Below are positions 1-11,879 of a stretch of DNA of 64,000 bases, piece after piece. The notes under the pieces were generated by a model. The model ran no database searches. It was given only the letters and a program-made list of their open reading frames with translations, and was not told the origin of the DNA. The translations under genes were made by a program, and so were the position numbers. Source of the DNA: Ancylobacter rudongensis (GTDB lineage Bacteria > Pseudomonadota > Alphaproteobacteria > Rhizobiales > Xanthobacteraceae); assembly GCF_900100155.1 (NCBI RefSeq), contig NZ_FMTP01000003.1, positions 310,001 through 374,000 on the forward strand. Direction: 5' to 3'. How positions within the stretch are numbered: position 1 is the stretch's first letter; each line of letters opens with the position of its first letter.

Positions 1-3000
1 GCCGGCGCTGCCGGCGAGCGTCTCGTAGCTGACCGTTATCGCCTGCGTCGCCGCCGCCGAGAGGGTGACGGTGAACACCGCAGTGGCGCCGGCCCCGGCG
101 CCGCCCTCGGTGTCGAGATCGAACTGGATGGGTTCGAGATAGGCGAGCTTGTTGGTGTTCACCGTGCGCCAGTCATCGGCGAGGATGCCGCCGGTATCGC
201 CGGAATTGGGGTTCCACGACCAGTAGGTCCAGCTGATGCCTTCCTGCCCGGCGGAAATGTCGATGGTGCCGTCATTGTCGAAATCGCCGGCCATGTAGGA
301 GGTCAGCGCCTCCAGCCAGGGCGCGTCCTTGGGGTCCTGCAGCTTGGTGCCGAACTCGCCGATCAGCACGGGGGCGATGTTCTCGCGGTAGATGTAGCCC
401 CACATCTCGTCGAATTTTTCCGGCAGCTGCGCGGCGAAGTCCGGATCGCTGAACCAGGGCTGCTCATAGACCGAGTTGCCGTAGTCATGGGCGGAATAGA
501 CCAGCTTGTTCGGCACATCGAGTTCGATCGGCCGGTCGCGCACGCCCTGGAGATTGCCGCCCCACCAGTAATTGTCGCCCTCATAGGCGGCGACGCCCTC
601 GACGAAGATCAGCCAGTTCGGGTTGACCTCGCCAATGGCGTTGCCGGCGCGCTCGGCGGCGGCCGCCCAGTCGTTTGCCCCGCCGCCGCCCCAGGTGCCG
701 GCATGTGGCTCATTGTGCAGATCGGCGCCGATGACAGCGGTGCTGTCGGCATAGCGTTCGGCCAGCATCTGCCAGTCGTCGATCCACGCCGCCTCCGTGT
801 AGGTGCTGTCGTACCAGAGTCCGTTCTCGGAGGTGCCGGCGCCGAAGGAGGAGCGGTGATGGTCGAGGATGATCTTCAGCCCGATCTCCTCGGCATAGGC
901 GACGATCTTGTCCATGATCTCAAGCGGCGTCAGGCCGGCAAGATCGGGATTCTGGCTGTAATCGATGCCGCTGGCGCTGCTGGCATGAAGGGTGGCGCTG
1001 GCGAAGGGCAGGCGGATGGTGTTGAAGCCCAGCTCCTTCATCTGGTCCATCATGTCGGTGTAGGGCCGGGTCCAGACGCCATGCGGCGAGGCATTGGTGG
1101 ATTCGAAACCGAACCAGTTCACCCCGGCGATCTTCACCGCATTGCCGGCGGAATCGACGATCTGGTTGCCGGAGGTGGAGAACCAGCCCTCCGCCACGCC
1201 ACCGCCGCCCGCATTGCCTTCCACCACCGTGCCGCCAGAGACGGAGACGGTGGGCGGCGGCGCCACATCGTCATTGACGATGGTGCCGGTCGCGGCGCCG
1301 TCCGCCAGCGTGGCGCCGGAGGGGTTCGAGAGCGTGAGGGTCAGCGCCTCATTGCCCTCGACCACCGTGTCGCCTGTCACAGGCACGCGGATGACCTTCG
1401 AGGTCTCGCCGGCGGCGAAGGTCAGCGTGCCGGACACCGCCTGATAGTCCTGCCCCGCCACCGCCGTGCCATTGGCGCTGGCATAGGCAACGCTCACCGC
1501 GCTGGTCGCGGCCTTGGAGAGGGTGACGGTGAAGGAGAGAGAGGCGGTGCCATCATTGCCTTCGGTCACGCTCGCATCGGCAATGGCCAGCGTCGGCAGA
1601 ACACGCGCCGGGTCCGCCCCTCCGCCCGCCGGCACACCGTTGACCACGAAGTCATCGGCGACGATCGCGGCCCCGCCGGGCGAGGCCTGGAAGCCGAAGC
1701 TCACCGTGCCGCCTGCCGCCACCTTGCCGTTCCAGGAAGCGTTGCGGATCACATAGTGGTCGCCGACATGGCTGACGATCTCGGCGTTCCAGATGTTGGA
1801 GATGTCGAAGGCGGCATCGAATTCCACCGTCCAGCCATTCAGCGCGGCGACGGGCTTCAGCGTCATCGCCCCGGTGAAGCCGGCGCCCCAATTGCTTGTC
1901 ACCGACAGGGCGAGGCTGTCGCCGGAAGGCGCTGGCGCGGCGGCATCGTCGTTCAGCAGCGTGCCGGTCGCCTCGCCATCGGCGATGGTGGCGCCGGTGG
2001 GGGTGAGCAGGGTCACGGTGAAGCGCTCATCGGCTTCCGCCACCGTGTCGCCGATCACATCGACATGGATCTGCTTGGCGGTCTCGCCCGGCGCGAAGGT
2101 GAGGGTGCCGGTGGCCGCCTCATAGTCCGACCCGGCGAGCGCCGTGCCGTTGGCGGTGCGGTACTGCACCGTCACTGGCGTGGTGGAAGCCTTGTCGAGC
2201 GTGACCATGAACATGAAATGCACATGCGCCCCGTCGCCCTCGGCCACCGAGAGATCGGCGATGGAGAGGGCCGGCAGCACGTCCGGCGCCTGCGCGTCGT
2301 CATTGACGATGGTGCCGGTCGCCCGCTCATCGGCCAGCGTCGCGCCTGAAGGCGAGGACAGGACGAGATCGAACGCCTCATTGAGCTCGAAGGTGGCGTC
2401 GCCATTGATGGCGACCTGCACGGTCTTGGCTGTCTCGCCCGGCTGGAAGGTCAGCCGGCCGAGGGCGGCCTGGTAGTCCGCGCCGGCCAGCGCCGTGCCG
2501 TTGAGGGTGGAATAGTCGACACTCACCACGCCCGCCGCCGCCTTGGACAGGGTGACCGTGAAGCTCATCACGCTCGTGCCGCTCTGGCCTTCGGTGAGCT
2601 GGGCGTCCGCCACCCGCAGCGTCGGCACCTCGTTGCCGGCATCGGCGCTCTCGATCAGGCCGCGCCATTTCTGGTAGGTGGCATCCTCCACCGCGACGAT
2701 GTTGTTGTAGTCGAGCTCCGCCAGCGAGACGCCCGCCAGCGTGTAGGTCTGGTTCTGCCCGACAATGGTGATGACCACCGACCCGCCCACCTCGGCGACG
2801 GTGAACTCGGCGGGGCGGAAATACTTGAAGTCCAGCCGGTCCACCGCCGGGTCGAAGTCGAGCACGGCCTTGGTGCCATAGTCCCAGTCGATCAGATAGG
2901 TGGTGCCGGTGACGCCGCTCGGCGGCGTGCCGGGGCCGGCGGCGGTCGGCCAGAGATCGCTGCCGACGGTGGGAATGTCGGCCCGGCCGATCACCTGCGA

Positions 3001-3579
3001 ATCCGGCACCGAGGCGAAACCGAGCTGCAGGAAGAGCCGGTCTTCCCGCACCTGCGCGGCGTGGAACAGGAAATTCTCCACGGACAGCTCGGCCACGGTG
3101 GTGCCGAGCAGGATCAGCGTCTGCCCGGTGGTGTAGTTGCCGATCACCACGCCCTCGGCGCTGTCCACCATGTAGATCTGCTCGCGCGAGCCGTAATAGC
3201 GGAAGTCGACCACATCCGTGTCGGGATCGAAGGCGACACGGTCGATCTGGCCGACCTCATGCGAGCGGGCATAGACGGTGTTCGGCGCGCGGGTGATGCC
3301 GTGCTCCCAGGCCAGCGCGCCGCTGAGGTCCTGCCGCAGATGATCGTTCTCGACCGGGGTGAAGCTGTTCACCGTGAGCTGGCCGAGCGAGACGCCGGCA
3401 ATCAGCGTCTGCCTGCCGCTCCACGGGTCCATGAAGGCGACACCTTCCGGCGTGTCGACGACGATATAGCCATGCACCGAGTTCGCGCCGAGATCGAGCT
3501 TGTCGGTGGCGGGATCGAAACCCTCGATGCGCCGCTGGCCGGATTCAGGCAATTCCGCGGAATAGATGGTACCGGACAT
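1..3579 (-). CDS. Modular GH5 cellulase-like secreted protein (partial, 3' end off the window)
   Basis: First 1193 codons of a large protein; its C-terminus lies beyond the left edge. From the ATG at 3579 the order is: three degenerate beta-rich repeats (about residues 15-80, 110-170, 233-295), each opening with F-D-P-x-x-D; Calx-beta domains (about 316-425, 432-545, 662-775); a CBM2-like cellulose-binding module with conserved Trp residues between the second and third (about 556-632); and a GH5 catalytic domain (about 797-1100). The GH5 acid/base is Glu957 in HNEP and the nucleophile is Glu1075 in IGEFGT. Another Calx-beta-like stretch begins after GH5. There is no N-terminal Sec signal, which fits export by the type I exporter encoded just upstream on the same strand (177-bp gap). 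Likely role: extracellular beta-1,4-glucan hydrolysis. GH5 also includes mannanases and xyloglucanases, so the substrate is inferred. The usual C-terminal secretion signal cannot be seen. Confidence 0.85.
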   Translation of the reverse strand, partial: MSGTIYSAELPESGQRRIEGFDPATDKLDLGANSVHGYIVVDTPEGVAFMDPWSGRQTLIAGVSLGQLTVNSFTPVENDHLRQDLSGALAWEHGITRAPNTVYARSHEVGQIDRVAFDPDTDVVDFRYYGSREQIYMVDSAEGVVIGNYTTGQTLILLGTTVAELSVENFLFHAAQVREDRLFLQLGFASVPDSQVIGRADIPTVGSDLWPTAAGPGTPPSGVTGTTYLIDWDYGTKAVLDFDPAVDRLDFKYFRPAEFTVAEVGGSVVITIVGQNQTYTLAGVSLAELDYNNIVAVEDATYQKWRGLIESADAGNEVPTLRVADAQLTEGQSGTSVMSFTVTLSKAAAGVVSVDYSTLNGTALAGADYQAALGRLTFQPGETAKTVQVAINGDATFELNEAFDLVLSSPSGATLADERATGTIVNDDAQAPDVLPALSIADLSVAEGDGAHVHFMFMVTLDKASTTPVTVQYRTANGTALAGSDYEAATGTLTFAPGETAKQIHVDVIGDTVAEADERFTVTLLTPTGATIADGEATGTLLNDDAAAPAPSGDSLALSVTSNWGAGFTGAMTLKPVAALNGWTVEFDAAFDISNIWNAEIVSHVGDHYVIRNASWNGKVAAGGTVSFGFQASPGGAAIVADDFVVNGVPAGGGADPARVLPTLAIADASVTEGNDGTASLSFTVTLSKAATSAVSVAYASANGTAVAGQDYQAVSGTLTFAAGETSKVIRVPVTGDTVVEGNEALTLTLSNPSGATLADGAATGTIVNDDVAPPPTVSVSGGTVVEGNAGGGGVAEGWFSTSGNQIVDSAGNAVKIAGVNWFGFESTNASPHGVWTRPYTDMMDQMKELGFNTIRLPFASATLHASSASGIDYSQNPDLAGLTPLEIMDKIVAYAEEIGLKIILDHHRSSFGAGTSENGLWYDSTYTEAAWIDDWQMLAERYADSTAVIGADLHNEPHAGTWGGGGANDWAAAAERAGNAIGEVNPNWLIFVEGVAAYEGDNYWWGGNLQGVRDRPIELDVPNKLVYSAHDYGNSVYEQPWFSDPDFAAQLPEKFDEMWGYIYRENIAPVLIGEFGTKLQDPKDAPWLEALTSYMAGDFDNDGTIDISAGQEGISWTYWSWNPNSGDTGGILADDWRTVNTNKLAYLEPIQFDLDTEGGAGAGATAVFTVTLSAAATQAITVSYETLAGSAG

Positions 3580-3756
3580 GCTCTGCCTCTCCTCGCCAGA
3601 TCGCCGCTCTCACCCGAGCGGTAAGAGAATGCATGAGCCGCTCTCATCATCACCGGGGCACTCCCGGCCACTCGATGAAGGCGGCGCAAAAATCGACGAG
3701 TCCGCCAACCCCACAGGGACACCCAGCCACCGCGGCGACGACTAGCCGCCACGGGG

Positions 3757-5067
3757 TCAGCGCTCGCGAAAGGCGCGGGCGATCTGGTCCTGCAGCGGCT
3801 TGACGAGGTAGTGCAGCGGCGTGCGGTCCTGCGTCTGCACAAACACCTCCGCCTGCATTCCCGGGCTCAACGCCTGCGGGGCGAGCCGCGCCAGTTCCTC
3901 GGCGGGGATCGCCACACGCAGCGTATAGAACACCGCCCCGCTCTGCGGATCCCGGCTGGTATCGGCGGAGATGCGCGCCACCGTGCCGGCCAGCTGCGGC
4001 GTGGTGCGCTGGTTGAAGGCGTGGATGCGGATCTGTGCCGGCTGGCCGGGCGCGATCTGGTCGATATCGGGCGGGTTCACCCGCGCCTCCACCTGCAGCG
4101 CCTCACGGGCCGGCACGATCAGCATCGCCGGCTCCGCCGGGGTGATGACGCCGCCCACCGTGTGCACGGCGAGCTGGTGCACGAAGCCCGCGCTTGGCGC
4201 CCTTATGTCGACCCGCTTCAGCTGGTCCTCGGCGGCGATGCGGCGCTCGGTGAGTTCGGCCGCCTTGGACTGGATCTCGCCCAGCTCCTTCATCACCTCT
4301 TCGCGCAGCACGTCGTCGATCTCGATCACCTGCAGCCGCGTCTCGGCGATCCGGCCCTCGGCCTGCGCCACCGCCGCAATGAGGCGGCCGCTCTCGCCGT
4401 CGAGTTCCGCCGCCTCGCGCTCCAGCGCCGCCTTGCGGCTCAGCGCCACCAGGTTCTTGGCGTAGAGTTGGCGCACGCCCGCCAGTTCCTCGGCGATCAG
4501 CGCCGCCTGCCGGTCGCGCGCGGCCTGCTGCGCCCGCAGTCCGGCGATCTCGTCCTCCAGCTGGGCGATGCGGCGGGCCAGCTGGGCCTGGCGTCCCGCC
4601 CGCGCGACACGGCGGGCGGCGAACTGGTTCTGCTCGGAGGCGATCAGCGCCGCGATATCAAGCTCGCCGCCGCGCGCGGCCAGTTCCGGCGCGACCGCGA
4701 TCACGGCGAGCCCGTCGCGCTCGGCCAGCAGCCGGCCGCGCCGCGCCGCGAACTCGTCGAGCTGCTGCGTGACCAGCTGGAGATTGGCGCGGGTGATGGT
4801 GTCGTCGAGGCGGATCAGCACCGCCCCTTCCTCGACCCGGTCGCCCTCCCGCACGTTCAGCGCGCCGACAATGCCGCCGGTGGCGTGCTGCACCTTCTTC
4901 ACATTGCCGTCGACGACGAACTGGCCGGAGGCGACCACGGCGCCGGTCAGCGTCGATGCCACCGCCCAGACGCCGACCGTACCGGCGAAGAGCAGCACGG
5001 CCGCGCCGCCCAGCAGCGTCAGCCGGCGAAGGGCGGCGCCATGGTCCGACGGGGAGGCGATTGTCAT
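3757..5067 (-). CDS. prsE: Type I secretion membrane fusion protein, HlyD/PrsE family
   Basis: Periplasmic adaptor that links an inner-membrane ABC exporter to a TolC-type outer-membrane channel. The 436-residue product has a short cytoplasmic start, one membrane segment (about residues 15-40), a biotinyl-lipoyl-like motif (NVREGDRVEEG), a long Ala/Glu/Arg-rich coiled coil (about 95-290), and a C-terminal beta-barrel region ending near FVQTQDRTPLHYLVKP, as in the HlyD/PrsE family. Its ATG overlaps the stop of the exporter gene by four bases (ATGA), so the two are translationally coupled. The large GH5 gene follows on the same strand and is the obvious candidate substrate. No tolC-like gene is in the window. 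The symbol follows the Rhizobium PrsDE naming. Confidence 0.9.
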   Translation of the reverse strand: MTIASPSDHGAALRRLTLLGGAAVLLFAGTVGVWAVASTLTGAVVASGQFVVDGNVKKVQHATGGIVGALNVREGDRVEEGAVLIRLDDTITRANLQLVTQQLDEFAARRGRLLAERDGLAVIAVAPELAARGGELDIAALIASEQNQFAARRVARAGRQAQLARRIAQLEDEIAGLRAQQAARDRQAALIAEELAGVRQLYAKNLVALSRKAALEREAAELDGESGRLIAAVAQAEGRIAETRLQVIEIDDVLREEVMKELGEIQSKAAELTERRIAAEDQLKRVDIRAPSAGFVHQLAVHTVGGVITPAEPAMLIVPAREALQVEARVNPPDIDQIAPGQPAQIRIHAFNQRTTPQLAGTVARISADTSRDPQSGAVFYTLRVAIPAEELARLAPQALSPGMQAEVFVQTQDRTPLHYLVKPLQDQIARAFRER

Positions 5068-6785
5068 GAGGCCACCGCCGGCTTGAGGCCGGGCAGGTCG
5101 GCAACACGGGACTCCCGGGCGAGCTTTGCCAGCACCTCCTCGGTCGGGCCGATGGCCTGGAGGCGGCCCTCGGCCATCAGCGCGAGCCGGTCGAGCCCGG
5201 CGATGGCGCTCTGGCGATGGGTGACGACGATCACGATGCCGCCGCGGGCGCGCACGCCCTGCACCGCCCGCGTCAGCGCGGCATCGCCCTCGGTATCGAG
5301 ATTGGAATTGGGCTCGTCCAGAACGACGAGAAAGGGCGATCCATAGAGCGCGCGGGCCAGCCCGATGCGCTGGCGCTGCCCACCTGACAGGGCCATCCCG
5401 CCCTCGCCGATGCGGGTGTCGTAGCCCTGTTCCAGCCGCAGGATGAGCTCATGCGCCCCCGCCGCCCGCGCCGCCGCGAGGATGTCCTCTCCCGTGGCGT
5501 TGGCGACGAAGCGGGCGATGTTCTCCGCCACCGTGCCGTCGAACAGTTCGACATCCTGCGGGAGGTAGCCGACATGGCGGCCCAAAGCGTCCGGCGCCCA
5601 TTGGTCGAGGCGGGCGCCGTCGAGCCGCACCTCGCCCTTGAGCGCTGGCCAGACGCCGACCAGCGCCCGCACCAGCGTCGACTTGCCGGAGGCGCTGGGG
5701 CCGATGACGCCGAGCCCCTGCCCCGCCTCCAGCCGGAGCGTGACGCCGGTGACGATCGGCGCGGTGCGGCCGGGCGCCGCGACCACGAGCGCGTCCGCCG
5801 TGAGCGTGGCGGCCGGCGCCGGCAGCGGGGTGGGTTCGCGCGCGGCCATTGACGGCGCGTCCAGCAGTTCGGCCAGCCGGCGCCGGCCGAGCCGGGCGGC
5901 GATGAAGCCCTTCCAGTTGGCCACCGCGATCTCGATCGGCGCCAGCGCCCGCGAGGTCATGATGGAAGCGGCGATCATGGCGCCGCCGGAAATCTGGTCG
6001 TGGATGGCGAGATAGGCCCCGAGCCCCAGCACCGCCGATTGCAGCACCATGCGGAACACCTTGGCGAAGGCGCCGCTGGCCCCGGTCACATCGGCGGCGG
6101 CCAGCCAGCCGCCGACATGGCGCTGGTTGGCCTCCCGCCACTTGCCGCCGAACGCCCCGCCCATGCCCATCGCCGTGACCGCCTCGGCATTGCGCCGGCA
6201 CGCTTCGGCCAGCGCCTCGCGCGCGGCGCGGCTGGCCGACTGGGCTTTCAGCGCCGAACGGCTGGCCCGCTCGGTTAGCAGCGTCAGCGCGACGATGAGG
6301 ACGCCGCCGCCCAGCGCCAGCAGGCCGAGCCAGGGGTGCAGCAGGAAGCAGCCGGCGAAGAACAGCGGCATCCACGGCATGTCGAACAGTGCGGTGGGGC
6401 CCAGCGAGGCGAGGAAGCCGCGGATCTGGTCGAGGTCGCGGATCGGCTGCAGCGCCTCGTCGGCACGCCGTCCGGCGAGCGACAGGCGGCGCGCGGCGGC
6501 GAAGGCGAGCGGCGAGACCTGCTCGTCGAAGCGCGCGCCGATGCGGGCCAGCATCTTCACCCGCACCGCATCGAGGTAGCCCTGCAAGGCATAGGCGGCG
6601 AGCAGCAGAAGCGACAGGCCGATCAGCGTCGGCACGCTGCGCGAGCTCAGCACCCGGTCATAGACCTGCAGCATGTAGAGCGAACCCGCGAGCATCAACA
6701 GGTTGATCACGGCGGAGAAGGCCCCCACCGCGAGGAAGGCCGGCCGGCAGGAGGACAAGGCGCGGGCAACGGGCGGGACGGCCAT
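5064..6785 (-). CDS. prsD: Type I secretion ABC transporter, permease/ATPase (PrsD/AprD-like)
   Basis: Fused membrane and ATPase subunit of a type I protein exporter, about 573 residues. The N-terminal half carries an ABC type-1 membrane domain starting with CRPAFLAVGAFSAVINLLM and YMLQVYDRVL, typical of PrsD/AprD/RsaD exporters. The C-terminal half holds the nucleotide-binding domain with Walker A GPSASGKST (about 361-369), signature LSGGQRQR (about 465) and Walker B FLVVLDEP (about 485-492). There is no C39 peptidase domain, so the substrate is not expected to be a double-glycine peptide. I chose the ATG at 6785 because AGGA sits seven bases upstream; an in-frame ATG at 6875 would add 30 residues but lacks a Shine-Dalgarno. 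First gene of the operon with the fusion protein and GH5 gene. Confidence 0.9.
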   Translation of the reverse strand: MAVPPVARALSSCRPAFLAVGAFSAVINLLMLAGSLYMLQVYDRVLSSRSVPTLIGLSLLLLAAYALQGYLDAVRVKMLARIGARFDEQVSPLAFAAARRLSLAGRRADEALQPIRDLDQIRGFLASLGPTALFDMPWMPLFFAGCFLLHPWLGLLALGGGVLIVALTLLTERASRSALKAQSASRAAREALAEACRRNAEAVTAMGMGGAFGGKWREANQRHVGGWLAAADVTGASGAFAKVFRMVLQSAVLGLGAYLAIHDQISGGAMIAASIMTSRALAPIEIAVANWKGFIAARLGRRRLAELLDAPSMAAREPTPLPAPAATLTADALVVAAPGRTAPIVTGVTLRLEAGQGLGVIGPSASGKSTLVRALVGVWPALKGEVRLDGARLDQWAPDALGRHVGYLPQDVELFDGTVAENIARFVANATGEDILAAARAAGAHELILRLEQGYDTRIGEGGMALSGGQRQRIGLARALYGSPFLVVLDEPNSNLDTEGDAALTRAVQGVRARGGIVIVVTHRQSAIAGLDRLALMAEGRLQAIGPTEEVLAKLARESRVADLPGLKPAVAS

Positions 6786-7040
6786 TGGCAGGTCCTGTGA
6801 GCGGTGAGCCGCCGGCAACGCGGCAGCCCAGGCCGCGCGCGACGCCGCACTGTCGAAGGAAGGGGTCGCGTCCATTCGGCGCGCTCTAGGCAGCGCGCGG
6901 GAAAGATGCCATGGGCTAGGCACTCCGGCACCGCGACGACGCCTGCGACTCGATGAACGGGGCGCAGAAATCGATGAGGCTGCCGATTGTCCGGTCCCGC
7001 CGCCCCTGCCAATCGCCAGCCCGCCCCCGGAGCCCTTCAG

Positions 7041-8147
7041 GTGAACCTCCTGCCCATGCCGATCGCTGCGTCCGGCTCGTCGTGGCGCCTTGGGTCCTTC
7101 GCGCGCATCCAGATCGCCGGCTGGGCGCTGTTCACCCTTGTCGATCTGGTGAACCGCCAGCTGACCTATCAGGACCTCACCGCCGCGCTGTCCCTGAGCG
7201 GGCTGACCTTCCTGTTGCTCGTGGGTCTCTCGACCGTGCTCGGCGGCATCTATGACCGCGCCTTCTCCGGGGCGGTGCTCGCTCCGCGCGTCGTCGGGGC
7301 CATGGTGCTGCTCGCGAGCGCGGCCTCGGCGCTGGTGGTCGCGACCACCATGCTGGCGCGCCAGATTTTCGGCTGGACCATTCCGGAGTGGGGCGCGCTG
7401 GAGGAAATCGCGCTGCCCTCCACCCATTACGCGGTGGCGCTGACCGGCTGGAGCCTGCTGTTCTTCTGGCTGCGGGCCGACCGCCAGCGCCAGGCCGCGC
7501 ACGCGGCAGCGCTGACGGCCGAGACGCAGATGCTCGCGGCGAAGGCCGAGGCGCTGGCCGCCGAGATCCAGCAATTGCGGCTGCAGATCAACCCGCATTT
7601 CCTGTTCAACGCGCTGAACGGCATCGCCGAGGAGGTGCCCGAGCATCCCGACGCGGCGCTGGCGATGCTGCGCGACCTCACCGATTATCTCCGCCATGTC
7701 CTTGCCGGCATCCGCACGCCCGTGGTGCCGGTGGGCGAGGAAGTGGCGGCGCTCTCGGCCTATCTCAGGATCCAGCAGGCCCGATTCGGCGTTCGGCTGC
7801 GCGTCACGGTGGAGATGGACCCGGCCGCTGCCGGCCGGCACGTTCCCAACAGCCTGCTCCAGCCGCTTGCCGAGAACGCGGTGGAGCATGGCGACCGCTC
7901 GGACATGCTGGAACTGAGCGTCCATGTCGGGCTGGAGGGCGAGGCGTTGCGCGTCGCTATCGCCAATACCGGCCGGCTGGAGCCGGCCCATCGCCTGCGC
8001 GCCGGGCATGGGCTTGGCCTCGCCAATCTGCGCCGCCGGCTTGACGTTCATTATCCCGGCCGGCACCGCTTCGATCTGCGGGAGATCGACGGCGGACAGG
8101 TCGTCGCCACGCTGCTGATCGAGGGGGAAGCGTGCTCCGCATCCTGA
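7041..8147 (+). CDS. LytS/YehU-type sensor histidine kinase
   Basis: Membrane histidine kinase of the His_kinase (PF06580) family, about 368 residues. Four predicted membrane helices (about residues 15-160) have no large sensor domain. A short coiled linker leads to the H-box QINPHFLFNALNG, with phospho-accepting His186. The ATPase part shows an N-box (LLQPLAENAVEHG) and a G-box (GHGLGLANLRRRL). I prefer the GTG at 7041 because GGAG lies eight bases upstream; the open frame extends to a TTG at 6987, and an ATG at 7056 is also possible. The stop overlaps the response-regulator start by 16 bases, so the pair is one unit. It is divergent from the type I secretion operon, which makes that operon a plausible but unproven target. 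Confidence 0.88.
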   Translation: MNLLPMPIAASGSSWRLGSFARIQIAGWALFTLVDLVNRQLTYQDLTAALSLSGLTFLLLVGLSTVLGGIYDRAFSGAVLAPRVVGAMVLLASAASALVVATTMLARQIFGWTIPEWGALEEIALPSTHYAVALTGWSLLFFWLRADRQRQAAHAAALTAETQMLAAKAEALAAEIQQLRLQINPHFLFNALNGIAEEVPEHPDAALAMLRDLTDYLRHVLAGIRTPVVPVGEEVAALSAYLRIQQARFGVRLRVTVEMDPAAAGRHVPNSLLQPLAENAVEHGDRSDMLELSVHVGLEGEALRVAIANTGRLEPAHRLRAGHGLGLANLRRRLDVHYPGRHRFDLREIDGGQVVATLLIEGEACSAS

Positions 8148-8839
8148 TCGCCGATGACGAGCCCCTGGCCCGCCGCGCTTTGCGCCGCCTGCTCGCGCCG
8201 CATACCGATGTCGAGATTGTCGGCGAAGCCGAGAGCGTGGCGCAGGCGATGGAACTCATCGGCCAGCTGCAGCCCGCGCTGATCCTGCTCGACATCGAGT
8301 TCAACGGGGCCGACGGGTTCGACCTGCTCGCCGGCATGGCCGATCCGCCGCGGGTGATCTTCGTCACCGCCTATGCGGAATATGCCGTCGACGCCTTTGC
8401 GGTGGAAGCGATCGACTATCTGCTCAAGCCCGTGGCCCAGCCCCGCCTCGACGCGGCGCTCGACCGCGCGCGGCGCCTCCTCGCGGCCACGCCAAAGGGG
8501 CACGACACGCTCGAACTGCGCGCACCCGGACGGCTGCTGCGCTGCACGCCCGGCGACATTCTCGCCATCGAGGCGGAGGGCGATTTCAGCCGCGTGCACG
8601 TAGCCGAGCAGCCGCCGCTGATGATCCTGCGCAGCATCGGGCAGTTCGAGGCGTTGCTGCCCTCCCCGCCCTTCCTGCGCGCCGGACGCTCCATCCTTAT
8701 CAATTGCGACCGCATCCGCAGCGTGCAGACGCGCTCGCGCGACGAGGCGCGGGTCGTGCTGGAGGGCATGAGTGACCCGGTCATCCTCGGCCGGGCCGCG
8801 GCGGCGCGGCTCAGGCAGGCCCTCGCCGCCCGGCTCTGA
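8132..8839 (+). CDS. LytTR-family response regulator
   Basis: A 235-residue two-component regulator. The N-terminal receiver domain has the acidic pair in IADDEPLARRAL, the phospho-acceptor Asp54 in LILLDIEF, a conserved Thr/Ala in FVTAYAEYAVDAF and Lys in YLLKPV. The C-terminal LytTR DNA-binding domain (about residues 128-235) includes IEAEGDFSRVHV and FLRAGRSILIN. LytTR proteins bind pairs of direct repeats upstream of their targets. Translation starts at GTG 8132, preceded by GAGGGGGAA and overlapping the end of the kinase gene. The kinase partner is therefore certain from context; the regulon is not. Confidence 0.92.
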   Translation: MLRILIADDEPLARRALRRLLAPHTDVEIVGEAESVAQAMELIGQLQPALILLDIEFNGADGFDLLAGMADPPRVIFVTAYAEYAVDAFAVEAIDYLLKPVAQPRLDAALDRARRLLAATPKGHDTLELRAPGRLLRCTPGDILAIEAEGDFSRVHVAEQPPLMILRSIGQFEALLPSPPFLRAGRSILINCDRIRSVQTRSRDEARVVLEGMSDPVILGRAAAARLRQALAARL

Positions 8840-8865
8840 GCGGCGGCCTGGCGACGAGGAGGAAG

Positions 8866-8897
8866 GCACGAGGCCGGCGCTCCTGCCAGCCTCGTGC
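8866..8897. terminator. Bidirectional hairpin between convergent genes
   Basis: A perfect 9-bp stem (GCACGAGGC at 8866-8874 pairing with GCCTCGTGC at 8889-8897) lies in the 69-bp gap between the LytTR gene and the convergent ppdK gene. There is no clear T-run on either side, so its terminator role is inferred from position and stem strength. Confidence 0.5.
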
Positions 8898-8908
8898 GGT
8901 CTGTCTCC

Positions 8909-11587
<2,679 letters not shown>

Positions 11588-11879
11588 TTCAGATGCCCTG
11601 TTGGGTGGGGTCGCCACGCGCCCCGACGCCGTGATGGAAATTCAGCCATGGCTGAAATGTACGCAACGCCAACGGGTTGAGCCGAGCCCCGCGAAAGGTC
11701 CCAAGCCTTTTCCCACTCTTGGTCTAGCGTTTTGAGGTCTTCCCTTCAATCCATCATTCGCAGTTGCGTCATGAAGTTTGTGCCCCGCACCGTCGGCCGC
11801 CGGCGCGCCGATTGAAGCGGCACGGCCATTGGGGCAGGTTGGCGGGCCGGCAATCCATGAGCCCCGAGAGGAAGATCCG

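Noticed and set aside
487..2349. 620-codon plus-strand frame across the GH5 gene
   Set aside because: The minus strand encodes recognisable GH5, CBM2 and Calx-beta domains in this span, so the plus frame is a shadow.
6786..8066. Extension of the exporter frame over the LytS gene
   Set aside because: The added sequence is the antisense of the kinase gene; exporter homology starts near 6785.
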